In this document: positions 24,598 through 35,011 of the stretch, in pieces
Numbering within the stretch: the first letter of the stretch is position 1
Layout: the number at the start of each line of letters is the position of its first letter
Assembly: GCF_030272615.1 (NCBI RefSeq)
Contig: NC_081410.1
Location: 120,776,640 to 120,840,639 of the forward strand
Direction: 5' to 3'
DNA length: 64,000 nt
Source: Cryptomeria japonica
Taxonomy: Eukaryota > Streptophyta > Pinopsida > Cupressales > Cupressaceae
Notes under the pieces: generated by a model
Database searches by the model: none
Seen by the model: only the letters and a program-made list of their open reading frames with translations
Told to the model about the DNA's origin: nothing
Position numbers and translations under genes: made by a program

Positions 24598-24602
24598 GGG
24601 TG
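24598..24602 (+). other. Target-site duplication of element Z, right copy (GGGTG)
   Basis: Identical to 12453-12457. Immediately after it the X LTR resumes as 'AAGGGGTGCATGTGTGGT', matching the uninterrupted sister LTR. Confidence 0.93.
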
Positions 24603-24695
24603 AAGGGGTGCATGTGTGGTATAAATAAGAAATGATTTGTAAGTCTTTTTGAAAATCAATCAATTTTAATTCACATTCCTGAACTAAAAAAATCA
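24603..24695 (+). repeat. Element X 5' LTR, right piece
   Basis: Continues the X LTR after the Z insertion and matches 27274-27367. It contains a TATA-like TATAAATA at 24620-24627, as does the 3' LTR at 27289-27296. Z therefore separates the LTR's upstream part from its TATA-like box. Confidence 0.85.
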
Positions 24696-24698
24696 ATA

Positions 24699-24710
24699 TG
24701 GTATCAGAGC
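24699..24710 (+). other. Primer binding site of element X
   Basis: TGGTATCAGAGC, four bases after the LTR end; initiator tRNA-Met type. Confidence 0.85.
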
Positions 24711-24744
24711 AGGTTGATTCTGTGCCTATTCTTTGGTAGCAATA

Positions 24745-25140
24745 ATGTGAACAGGGCTCCAATCCACCACAAGCAACGTCTATTATCTGACGGATATGAT
24801 TTGGGCCTAGTTGATGATGGGTTTCCATGGTGGGTGTCTCATTCAAAGAGGAGGAAGCTTTTGCAGATTTTTTTTAACTTCCCAAACATACATAATCATG
24901 GTGTAAGATGACAGTGGTCATCACACGATGATTGCAGCAGCCATTAATGTTGTACCTGTGAATAATGCCAACAAATACGTGATCCATATCAAACAAGATG
25001 TGTACAGAGAAAACATTCAGGTTCCCCAAAACAAGCCTAATATTATGTTGGTGGGAGATGGCGTGGACGACACTGTCATTGCTAGTTACAAAGACATCAG
25101 TGATGGATATCACTTCCTCGACACTCCAGCTCTAGCTTTG
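24745..25140 (+). pseudogene. Captured pectin methylesterase-like gene fragment
   Basis: Two reading-frame pieces match the junction and start of the catalytic domain of plant pectin methylesterases, which de-esterify cell-wall pectin. The first has 'RLLSDGYD' and 'DDGFPWWVSHSKRRKLLQ', like the processing-site region (RRLL / FPSWVS…RRLLQ). The second reads 'DDSGHHTMIAAAINVVP' then 'KYVIHIKQDVYRENIQV' and 'NIMLVGDGVDDTVI', like DGSGNFKTI…YVIYVKKGVYKENV…NIMLVGDG. A stop (TAA near 24903) and a frameshift separate them. The later catalytic Gln/Asp/Asp/Arg motifs are absent. It lies in sense orientation inside element X, just downstream of its primer site, with no intron seen in this part. Confidence 0.8.
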
Positions 25141-26152
25141 ATTCAAATTGATATCTCTACATAGTTGTATTTAAGATATTATTGAGAGATCTTTATCGAA
25201 ACTGCCAAGGGAGCTTGCGAGAGTAAGCAGCTGATAGTGTGTAGAGTAAAGCTATCACGATTCTCACAGAAATGCAGATTCGGGCATGTCATGTGGATAT
25301 TGATTACATGGATAATGGGCGATTGTGATTACATGGATATTGTTGAGCAAACATAACCACTTGTTGTGGCGATTGTATTGAGGGTTAGTGGAAGAATAAA
25401 TAGAATAGGCAACTGAACAAAAATTTGAAGTAATCATGGGAATCATATGACACTTTATTCTAAAAGTCAGGAATATTGAATGGAATAATTTGTCTTCCTA
25501 GGATACGCGTTGAAAATCATCACCATTTTAAATTAAACTTCAGTCCTTGCGTGGGACATATGAGGATTTGAGGAGGATCGTTACCGTTGAGAATGAAATG
25601 TTAAGTTGGATGTTGTTTCTTGTGTATGGAAAATATTAATGTCTACCCATGAATATAGAGACTAAGGTTTGGCTTGAGTAGCAATTTGCGTAACATTTGT
25701 TATATAATTGACTCTCTTGATTTGGCGATTATTATTTTGGCCTCCACATATTCTCCGTTTCCCGTGCATCCCCTTCTTCTTAATTGCATGGGTGGTATGT
25801 GAGCTATCCTCCATTGGCGCGAGGAATTGTTGTTGAGTGTGGCATCGATACTTTCAACGTATGTTCAGTGGGAAGTTGTGGCATCTATACTGAAATCATT
25901 TAACTTTATTGTCGATAGCAATGGAATTGGGTATGGTCTTCTGCGAAAGGGGCAACATTGTTGTAAAATTTGCGTAGTGGGTTTGTGGAAGGTCACGAGT
26001 CTCCATGTAGTGTGCAAGTCAAAGACTTTGAATCATGTTTTTTTGGAATCGTGAAGGTTGCATCAATGCACAAGACTTCAAGAAACCTATATAAAGAGTT
26101 TGAAGAAGTTTAATGTTTTCAAAATTCCTTATTCATTCATATAAAGAAGTTC
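25141..26152. other. Element X internal region, no recognised gene
   Basis: An open stretch at 25827-26054 with a Cys-containing C-terminal half is not recognised. A short local duplication ('GATTACATGGATA') occurs near 25302 and 25329. It could be further captured sequence. Confidence 0.4.
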
Positions 26153-26330
26153 GATGTGTACCTGGGACCCATTGAGGATCAGGTTACAATCGAGCTCGAA
26201 ACTTATCAACCAAGGGAAGCCCAGGGTACGCCCAAGTGGAATGGAAATGTGTATCAAGAGATCGAACATATGGTGATCGAGAAGTATGGAGGGGGAATCC
26301 ATTGGGGAAAGTACTTGGAGATTCAGAGAG
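26153..26330 (+). pseudogene. Possible captured L-gulonolactone oxidase-like fragment
   Basis: The reading frame from 26156 gives 'QVTIELETYQPREAQGTPK' and 'VYQEIEHMVIEKYGG', followed shortly by 'HWGK'. This resembles the C-terminal domain of plant gulonolactone/arabinonolactone oxidase-like proteins, where a TPR…EIEQ…KYG..PHWGKN segment is conserved. About 60 residues are preserved; flavin-binding parts are absent. It sits in sense in element X, downstream of the pectin methylesterase-like fragment. The match rests on remembered family motifs and a short segment. Confidence 0.5.
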
Positions 26331-26380
26331 AGTCTGACAAACCATCAAGAGGCAACCTTGAACGAGGAGGTTAGAAGGTT

Positions 26381-26591
26381 GATGCAAGTAAGATGAGCTC
26401 CAGAGGGAGTCACATCATCATGAAAATTTGTGTTACCTAATGCATTTTCTTGTTGCAAGTAAGTTGAGCTCCAGAGGGAGTCACATCATCATGAAAATTT
26501 GTGTTACCTAATGCATTTTCTTGATGCAAGTAAGTTGAGCTCCAGAGGGAGTCACATCATCATGAAAATTTGTGTTACCTAATGCATTTTC
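26381..26591 (+). repeat. 71-bp tandem repeat, three copies
   Basis: Units start at 26381, 26452 and 26523, exactly 71 bp apart, each beginning G(A/T)TGCAAGTAAG and containing GAGCTCCAGAGGGAGTCA. The copies are nearly identical, so the expansion looks recent. Inside element X. Confidence 0.92.
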
Positions 26592-27150
26592 CTCTGAGAC
26601 GGATAGATTTGAGGTGAAAGCCCTTGTTAATGCATTTTTCTCTGAGAGAGAGAAATTTGAGGTGAAAGCCCTTGTCCATCTCTGAGATGGAGATGTGGTT
26701 CTTTCCACCCTCAAGGAGTATCCATGGTGGATGTCATGTTGAGTGACTCCATGCCAACATCACGTTGAGAGACTCCATAATGATTCTCTTGTACTTGCGT
26801 TTATCCACCCTCTGGGAGTAGCCATGGTGGACGTCATGTTGAGAGACTCCATGACGACATCGCATTGAGTGACTTTGTGATGGGCACTTGTGCACTTGTT
26901 CCCTTCCACACATGGGAGTGGCCATGGTGGACATCACATTGAGTGACTTTGTGATGAATTCTTTTCCAAAAATGGGAGTAGCCATTATGGATGTCATGAT
27001 TGAGATTCATGACAACATCACGTTGAGAGACTCCGTGATGAAATCTTGTACATCTCTGAGACTAAGATGTGATTTTTCCACCATTGGGTTTAGCCATTGT
27101 GGATGTCATGTTGAGAGACTCCATGACAAGGATTATTGGAAAAATACCTC
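26592..27150 (+). repeat. Degenerate tandem repeats in element X
   Basis: A two-copy block ('GAGGTGAAAGCCCTTGT' at about 26612 and 26659) is followed by five units of roughly 60-110 bp. Those units share 'GCCATGGTGGATGTCATG' and 'GAGAGACTCC(A/G)TGA', with anchors near 26722, 26829, 26920, 26980 and 27090. Confidence 0.75.
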
Positions 27151-27157
27151 CCTAGCT

Positions 27158-27166
27158 AAAAGGGAG
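27158..27166 (+). other. Polypurine tract of element X
   Basis: AAAAGGGAG immediately before the 3' LTR start (first base(s) approximate). Confidence 0.7.
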
Positions 27167-27367
27167 TGTTGATGTTTATAGCGGTAGGAGATATTTTTCT
27201 CTCAAGTTAAATTAAATAAATATATAAACTACCTTGGCCAACCTAGTTGAGAGAGTTGCATCTCTTGGGTGAAGAGGTGCATGTGTGGTATAAATAAGAA
27301 ATGATTTATAAATCTTTTGGAAAATCAATCAATTTCAATTTACATTCCTAACCTAAAAAAATTGACA
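27167..27367 (+). repeat. Element X 3' LTR (uninterrupted)
   Basis: About 201 bp. Matches the split 5' LTR piece by piece and shows the single pre-insertion GGGTG site of Z. Confidence 0.85.
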
Positions 27368-28206
27368 CCCCCTACAACAAGAAAACTAAACCCTTTTGCA
27401 CTTGTATCAATTGAGAAATCACAAAATTGAGAAATGAAAAAGAATAAGACACCAAGTACCTGGTGAATATTCTATAAAAATTGACTGCAGATCTAAATAG
27501 AGGACTTTGAGAGCTTTCCGACGATGTACGGAAGTCGAAAAACAAAGTTTATTTTCTCAAGTTATGACCCTAAAAGCGCCAAATTGAAGGCTGACTTTCA
27601 AGGCCTAATATAAAAACCACTTGCAAAATTAGATTGACATCAAAACCAACTTTCTGACAATATCTCATTTGTTTGATTGCGACTCCATATGACGAAGTTA
27701 TGGACAAAAAACCAACTATTGCTTTTTATGGTTTGGAAGGCTTGAAGGACTCCCAAATATAGAAAAAAAATTGAAAACAACAAATTTTTTACAATAAAAA
27801 GTTTTCGAAAATAACAAGTTTCCAAAATAAAAAATTTCCACAAATAGAAAGTTTCCAAAAATAGATACTTTCCAAAATTAGAAACTTTTCAATAATAGAA
27901 AATTTTTGAAAACAAAAACTTTCTAGAAATGGAAATTTTCTAAATTTTTTTTGCAAAGAATTTCCCAATCTCCAATTTTGACAAATTGACAAGTAATTTT
28001 AGGGTTCTTTGGCCTCTTGAGCGCAATGGTGACCTCTATTTTGTTCCAAAATACCTAGATTTTCATCTACCCCAAGATTTTGGTTCGATTTTCATGCCCT
28101 TAGTCAATTTGACCCAAAATTTAATTGCTTAGATTTTGATGAAATGACGGTCAATCTTAGGGTTTTTCGAATCGCGGATGCAATGACAACCTTCGTTTGA
28201 TCCCAA
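27368..28206 (-). other. Element Y leader with ~19-bp minisatellite
   Basis: Lies between Y's 5' LTR and the point where X entered. 27797-27945 is a run of degenerate units such as AGTTTCCAAAAATAGA; translated on either strand it gives only low-complexity Phe/Leu/Lys-rich text. Near 28190-28205 the minus strand reads TTGGGATCAAAC, a weak match to the iMet primer site. Confidence 0.55.
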
Positions 28207-28490
28207 TGTGCATAAAAGATTGAAGATACAATATTGGAGGTACAACTACAATAAATAAACGAAACCTTATAAAGGATGAGTGAAAACCTAGGTGCAAACC
28301 CTAATGATAAAATTAGGAGAACTAAAGCAATGCAAAGTAGGAGCTAAATTAAGCTCAACTACATCTATAACTAAAGCTATAAAAGAAAACCCTAGACAAC
28401 AAAAAAGCACCTAAGTTTAGCTTAATTGAAAAAGCAATTAAAGGACCTAATTAATAAATAATTAAATAATTGTCCTAAAATTACTCCAAT
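28207..28490 (-). repeat. 5' LTR of element Y
   Basis: Partner of 10102-10385. The right terminus is ragged (ACTCCAATAGCA against ACTCCAACA). Confidence 0.82.
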
Positions 28491-29971
28491 AGCAGTGACC
28501 AGGGGCCAACCTTATAAATTTGAATACTTATATGTATTCTTTCATTTAAAAACCAATAAAAATTGAATTTTTAGCTTCATTGTAAAGGATTTTGGGAATT
28601 GTAATTGGGCAGGATTGTATGATTTTAGTTTTGATTTCTCATGTCATGATAATGTAAATGATAATTTTTGCTATTATGAAATATAATTATATATGTTGTA
28701 GTCACACATAAAATTACAATTACAATGTAAGTTTTGTTTGAGATTCTCTCTAGACTTCCGGCTCTGGAAATTGATTGACTATTCTCATATGATCAATGTA
28801 CTTGAATCTCCTACCATGGTCTCCATAACCTTTCAAAAAATGGTACTCATATTCAATCCCATAAAGCTTGTCCATCCTGGAATTCAACATATCCAACTTA
28901 ACCATGCCATAATCATTAATTCCATTAAATGTGTGACAAATTATAGGGAAAAATATCTTTCCTCCAGTGTGAAAAATTCATCCAATTCCCTTCTCTTGTC
29001 AAAATAGGAGGCATCTCAACTACTAGCAATTCCTCAGTGTCTTAATTAACATGTCATGATAAAATTTATGATCTTGAATAATTATTCTCAACTCATCAAA
29101 CTATGGCATAATTTTTTAAATTGAATTGATACTATAAACATCAAAACTTGCATGATCAAGCAAGACTTGGAAATTTAACTTCAGGAGACCACTTGATTTG
29201 GAAGCATTTCAATCTAATTTTTTTCGGATCACGATTTTTTTATTGTATTCGTCAATGTTTTATAAGCCCCCCAAACCTTCTCAGCAAGGTTAAGGATGCA
29301 TGATGTCTTTTGGCATAATAGATTTTCAACCAAATCACTAACAACGACACAATTATATTGTAATTTCACTGGCAAAATGAGTCCTATGATATATTGAACA
29401 TTTAATGTTTTCAACAAAATGGGTCCTCCCACATGACAAACTATTATGGTATTGGCAAATATGTGGGTGAATTAATACACGCATCCAATATTTTAGACAA
29501 AAATATTAATTACATCGATACTGCATAGCTGCTATTAGTGAAAATATTAATTACACATGATTGATAAAATAAATCGATGGTGAATTCACATGCATTAGGA
29601 TGATAATTCAAAAAAATGGGGATTTGACCACCCCATATTGAGGAACTATTGCTAATTTCAAATTTCCTAATACAAAATATTTGCAAATTGGCAAAAATTT
29701 ACCACTGAAAAAATCCCTAGTATCATCAAAATTTAATTTTACCAAGTTTGGAGGGGTAGCTATCCATCTAACTAATTATTTTTGTTGAGTTTTCTTTGAA
29801 TTTTTTCAACTAAACCAATAGTTGTTGGATTAATGATTTTTCAATTATTTTGTATGAAGTAACTGTGGGACATGATTTTTTTTGTTTTAGGAGATATTCT
29901 TTCAAATAAGTAGTCCAATATTATTTATGAGATAGAATTCTCAATTATTGAAATCATTGTGTTTACATTTG

Positions 29972-29973
<2 letters not shown>
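28491..29973. other. AT-rich intergenic DNA
   Basis: No gene is recognised. The minus strand at 29229-29432 has a 67-codon open stretch with 'SDLVENLLCQKTSCILNLAE', not assigned to any family. Confidence 0.4.

Positions 29974-30016
<43 letters not shown>
29974..30016. repeat. (AC)n microsatellite
   Basis: About 21 uninterrupted AC units. Confidence 0.95.
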
Positions 30017-30018
<2 letters not shown>

Positions 30019-30059
30019 GTTATTTTTCTCTAGCTATATTTGACAAATTACAATGGAAG

Positions 30060-30403
30060 GGCTTATAAGCCATATGCAAGAATAAGTGGAATTTAAATAG
30101 AGAAGGACAACTCTGAAAATTACTAAGAAAAGAGTTATGAAGGGGCTCACACTAACCAAGCTTTCCTTGTAACAAATTGTAGTAATAAAAGCTAAAATTA
30201 TAGTTTAGTAGAATATGATTTGAACTTTCATAAGTCATGTCACAAAGAATGCATGGAAAGATTGTGGTGATACCAAATCTATATAGTATCATTCCAGTTA
30301 CGATCATATCATCCATGGTGAACCATGCAAAGGCATCAGGCTTAGGAAGACAAGGTGAACTCCAACAAATCTTAGATGGCCAATGATCTCGACTGTAAGA
30401 CAA
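30060..30403 (-). pseudogene. LINE-type reverse transcriptase zinc-binding domain relic
   Basis: Minus-strand text 'CLPKPDAFAWFTMDDMIV' followed by 'FPCILCDMTYESSNHILLN' has the W…PK..AFAW…C.LC…ES..HIL pattern of the zinc-binding domain that follows RT in plant LINE elements. The frame ends at 30152 but matching text continues a little further. The RT and endonuclease domains are not found nearby, so this is a short 3' relic or a host fragment of similar type. Confidence 0.55.
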
Positions 30404-31287
30404 TCATGAATGCATATCCTTCCTCGACTGAGAATTTACCAATTTTTGAAATGGACCATAATTCCATCATCCTGATTTCAGTAGTAGATCTATCTTTTAT
30501 TAAGCTCTTCTTTCATGTGTTTTTTATTACTTCAGAAAGGGGAAGACTCTATAGATTTTCATCTAACTTTTGGAGGTAGAACCAATTAGTCACTTGGAAA
30601 TAATCCTTCACTTTGTATAAATTAGATTCAATTTTTTCAATTTTTTAATCAATTTATATAAAATTTCCTTATGATTGAGATCCACCCGTATTTGTGTTTT
30701 ATCATCACAAATTAATTAATCTTTTGAAAAAATATTATGTCATATCTATTTGATCTAAGATATTAGTGCTAAAATATGCATACCCTCCCCTCCAATACCA
30801 TAACCCAAAGTGAGACAAGGAAAATGAAGTATCTCACATAGAGAGAGGGGTACATCAAAAAAGAGAGACTGGTTTTGGACCAACATATAGGATTGGGGAA
30901 AATCCTCTTTTCTATAGGATTTATAAAAACATAGATGTTATTCCGTTGAGGCCTTAAGATAGGATAATAATTGGAACAAGGCTTTGACTACCATGCCCTA
31001 CTAGAGATTAGGGGCAATCCTACTAGATTTCATTAATATAAAATATAATAACATGTAAGTGCGCCCAAATTATATAGCTAGTTATAATCACTAAAGATGT
31101 ATCCCCTCAAATCACAAACGCACTTACATCTTGCAGTCTCATCATCTTAGCCCTCTAAATATCTATCTAATATGAGATAATTGAATATGTATTTATAAAT
31201 ATATGGGTTTCGAGGATAAGTAGGACTACTACACAAACATTTCAACATATTATTCATGCATGAATCCCTTAAGATATAGTAAAAGTA
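30404..31287. other. AT-rich intergenic DNA
   Basis: No coding or repeat structure recognised. Confidence 0.4.
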
Positions 31288-31538
31288 ATAACACTTATTT
31301 TTACATACAAGAAAAGAACGAACTAAACTAAAATAGGAAAAATGAAGAGAATAACACTTATTTTTACATGCGAGAAAAGAAGGAATTAAATTAAAATAGA
31401 AAAATGAAGAGAATAACACTTATTTTTACATGCGAGAAAACAAGGAACTAAACTAAAATAGAAAAAATGAAGAGAATAACACTTATTTTTACATGCGAGA
31501 AAAGAAGGAACTAAACTAAAATAGAAAAAATAAAGAGT
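31288..31538. repeat. 62-63-bp tandem repeat, four copies
   Basis: 'ATAACACTTATTTTTACAT' recurs at 31288, 31351, 31413 and 31476. Each unit continues GAGAAAAGAAGGAACTAAAC, with few differences between copies 2-4. Confidence 0.92.
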
Positions 31539-34500
31539 CTTATGAAAAAGAATAATTGAATCCTAAGCCAACCAACTAATGCCTACTCCAATAGGAAACA
31601 AAGTCACATGTAAGATAGAAGTATGATCATATAGGCTATATATTAATATCATAAACAATAATGAAATATAGTATATATAATTACTTTATAAACTAGATAA
31701 AATTAGCAATACCCCATATTGTATTAAAAAAAACAATCATTGCAAAAGATTTGTAACACAATATAATGTTGTGAGATTAATCAACTCCTCATTACATCAA
31801 ACTAGCAAATGTGGCAAGAGAGAAACAATAAATAGGTTCAAATATTTCCTTGAGATATTATAGAATTTCATGGTGACATATTATCATATAAGTAACCAAC
31901 TAGAATACACATTCTTATAACTCATACAAATATGACCTTTCCATTATAGTTTTATGAATATAATTTATTTTGATATAATAATATACATTTTTAGAAATAA
32001 GGAAAAAACAGCTCAATAATCAACCCTTTTTACATCTTTTTACATGTATATATAATATTAGAGTTTCACTATGTAAGTTGGGAAAGAATGGTCAAGTGAT
32101 CAAAAATATTGTAGGTCATCCATGTCCTTTGAATCATCTTCACATGGTTATCTACTTGCAACCATGTATATCTGTATAATAATCATGTCATGAAGAACCC
32201 ACTAGTGCTAAAATTTATTTGGAATCCATCCCCTATCTTATCACATCTATCTTAAGCCATTAATGGTATCCTTGAAAGTGGGAGTTAATAGGAAGGGTTT
32301 CCTATTTGACTCTTATGGTTTCACATTTTGACATGATTTGAATAGTTCCAAAGCATATAAAATGCCTCCTGGGCCCAAATTTGAGGAGTCGAGAAATTGT
32401 ATGTAAAGATTCAAGGAGGACCAAGAGTCAAGATGTGGAGACGATGCATGTTGAATAACCACATGGAAGTAACCACAATCACAAAAAAGAAAAGTCAAAA
32501 GGATTGTGGGATTCAAGATTTGGAGATACTACATGAAAATTATATACATGGAGGATAAGGGAATTAGGAATCCCAAATTTTAATAGAAGAATCATGAGGA
32601 GGATCAAGGCTTGGTGAGGAGGATACCTAAAACCATATGAGGAATTGCAAAGGGGTATGTGAAATATGAGAAGCCCAAGAGGAAAGTATTAATAAATTGG
32701 TGAGGTTATGTTTCATGTGTTACACTTATTGAGTACTTAATGCACTATGAAGAAGATGGGATGGAGAGGCCCAAAACCTTATAACAAAATAGAAGGTGTT
32801 CAAGAGTCGAGGAATAAGAATACTAAATATTAATGGAAGAGGAAGTACAATTAATTCTATGAGAAATTCGATACCACAAGTGTAAAGGAAAAGTAAATGA
32901 AAGGGAAACTCATTAGGGTTTGAGATTAGGGATTCATGATACCTCATACCTTTTACATATGATGATTAGGAAAAGTCAATAATTCTAGGTATAACTAAAG
33001 GAAACAACAAGTGAGAGAAAAGTGAAAGCATAGGGGAAAAATGTAAATATTAGAATAAAAGAGACTTTATGGATTGAGGACCAAGGATGTCAAATTCCCG
33101 ATATTAAAAAGAGAAAAAGCAAGGAAAAGTGGAAGAGACAAATAGTTTTGATTCAGGGATTAGCCCTATGGATTAATTAATACATTATTAGGTGGAAACC
33201 TAAAAGGTCAGGTTTGAAGGAAAAGATTAAGACTAGAAGTAAAGGCTCAAAGAAATTCATGAAAATGTACCCAAGTAAGGGTAAGTCTAAAAACCTAAAG
33301 GCACAAAAAACTTATAGGAAATATGGAAGCATAGGGTTTCAAGAAATGGGAGGAAAGTATGCCAATAGAGAGATGAAGGCAAAGTAGACGCAAAAAATGT
33401 TCTCCATTATAAATTTTGAACTTTGAGACATTTAAGCATATGACAAGGATATAAGAGATAAAAATCCCAATATAAAAAGAATGTTTGACCAAGGGATCCC
33501 ATTCAATATTTCTCAAATTATTTATGAATAATGGCATGCCTAGGACAAATAACTAAAGTCAACACCATAATTAGAAAATTTTAGACTATTGCGGTAGGTG
33601 CCAACATGACCCACCCATTGTTGTATTATCCATTATCATGGATTGTATAGAAAAATTTCTTTAGTTTATTTACATACATTCATTTTTATTATGATCATAT
33701 GTTCCACTCTTTTGTGGCTTTCTATTCTTTTGTTATTAATGCACTCATGTCTTTCTATGCTATGTATGAGTATGCATTTTCTAGGGGGTATTTTACTATC
33801 ATGCACATTTTTATCTCTTTTATAGATTTAATTAGTTCTTACACTTTTCTTTAATATTTAATCATCTCACTTCTCTAGTATCTAAGTTGTATTGATCTTA
33901 TGTCTCTTGTGGCTTCTTACAATGGTATGGGTGTCAATCTAGTGATATTTTACCAAATGTTATTAAATACTACATCTTGTGTATAGATATTGAAAAGGTT
34001 ATTCCTTCCTTATCTATTCATAGTTTTATCATATCTGATGATGATATATAGGTATTAATAATATTATTGCACCTTATGATGATATACTATTGTATATCAT
34101 CATTACATTGTAGCAGAGGCCAAATTATCTATGAACTTGCTTGTAATGAAATTTATCATGGTATACATGATTTTTCTCCCATACTACCACCATGACAATC
34201 TAATTTGTCTCAACTAATGTTAGTCCTCTAGCCATTTTTGCATATATTTATATGGATTTTATGTGATATTAGTTGATAGTTTATCAAGAATGCCTCCATC
34301 CAACTAATATGGTCCTCCCCCTCCATATCCATATACATATAGTATCTAAATAATATGACATGGGTCTATCAAGTGCAATATATAGAAACACGCTTGGAAG
34401 AAATGCTATATAGACATTTTCATAGACCCAACATTGATAGAAGTAATTTACTAAAGTGACATACATATGGTGTCATGAACTGTATGGAAAGTGTCATAGC

Positions 34501-34543
34501 TTTGATCTAACATACATAATACTTGATGAATAAATCATTCAAT
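31539..34543. other. AT-rich intergenic DNA with weak long-period repeats
   Basis: No gene recognised. Between about 32480 and 33500 purine-rich phrases such as AGGAATAAGAATACTAAAT / AGGAATCCCAAATTTTAAT recur at loose 200-300-bp spacing (32560, 32812, 33085, 33455), suggesting an old, decayed tandem array. Confidence 0.4.
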
Positions 34544-35011
34544 GTTACTCTATGTTCTAAACCAAGTGAATCGAAACTATAAGAAATGGATAATCCATAT
34601 GCATATACAAGAATCAGTTACAATGAAAATTGGCGTCACTTTGACATTGTACCAACTATAATATTTGGAAAGGGAAATCTCACTCATGTATAGCATAATC
34701 AACTAATACAATAGTAATAAACCATATCTCGTTTCACAGTAAATATGCTACAAATAGTTTCTTCCTCACACCAATAATGCTATGATCCACCACACATCTT
34801 AGTGTGATGATAATCTCTTAGGGGTTAGATGGAAGGTGTTAGTGTAGGTGTATGTTTTTATTTCCTTTCCATAGGTTTTTCCATCACTTTTATTAATGTG
34901 CTTAGGTTAATAAAGTGATTTTGATTAAGTGATTGGATTGTTGAGGTGTTTTCATCCTAAAAGGGGGCTACATTTACTATTTTTACACCACTTGGTGGTT
35001 GCTCCCTATTA
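34544..35011 (+). repeat. Tandem duplication, copy A (468 bp)
   Basis: Copy A runs from GTTACTCTATG to CCCTATTA and is followed head-to-tail by copy B at 35012. Its last 175 bp (34837-35011) are the start of an LTR that is complete in copy B. Confidence 0.9.

Larger units (their letters stand above)
12353..27367 (+). mobile_element. Element X: non-autonomous LTR element with captured gene fragments
   Basis: X has ~200-bp LTRs. The 5' LTR is 12353-12457 plus 24603-24695, split by Z; the 3' LTR is 27167-27367. An initiator-Met primer site lies at 24699-24710 and a purine tract (AAAAGGGAG) directly before 27167. Without Z, X is about 2.87 kb. It has no recognisable gag or pol, so it would need proteins from another element. 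Its interior holds a pectin methylesterase-like fragment, a sugar-lactone oxidase-like fragment and two blocks of tandem repeats, all in the element's sense. Flanks are CCCTT on the left and CCCCC on the right, an imperfect target duplication at best. Confidence 0.75.
10102..28490 (-). mobile_element. Element Y: degenerate minus-strand Ty1/copia, host of nested insertions
   Basis: Two closely matching ~285-bp repeats at 10102-10385 and 28207-28490 are its LTRs. The left one is followed by a polypurine tract (read on minus), marking it as the 3' LTR. Gag lies at 11263-12299, with protease motifs just beyond. Most of pol is missing or unrecognisable between 10398 and 11240. The leader is interrupted at 12352/27368 by element X. 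Removing the insertions leaves an element of only about 3.4 kb, so Y is an internally deleted copy. No flanking target duplication could be confirmed. Confidence 0.78.

Noticed and set aside
27640..27992. Phe/Leu-rich minus-strand frames
   Set aside because: They translate a ~19-bp minisatellite in the leader of element Y.
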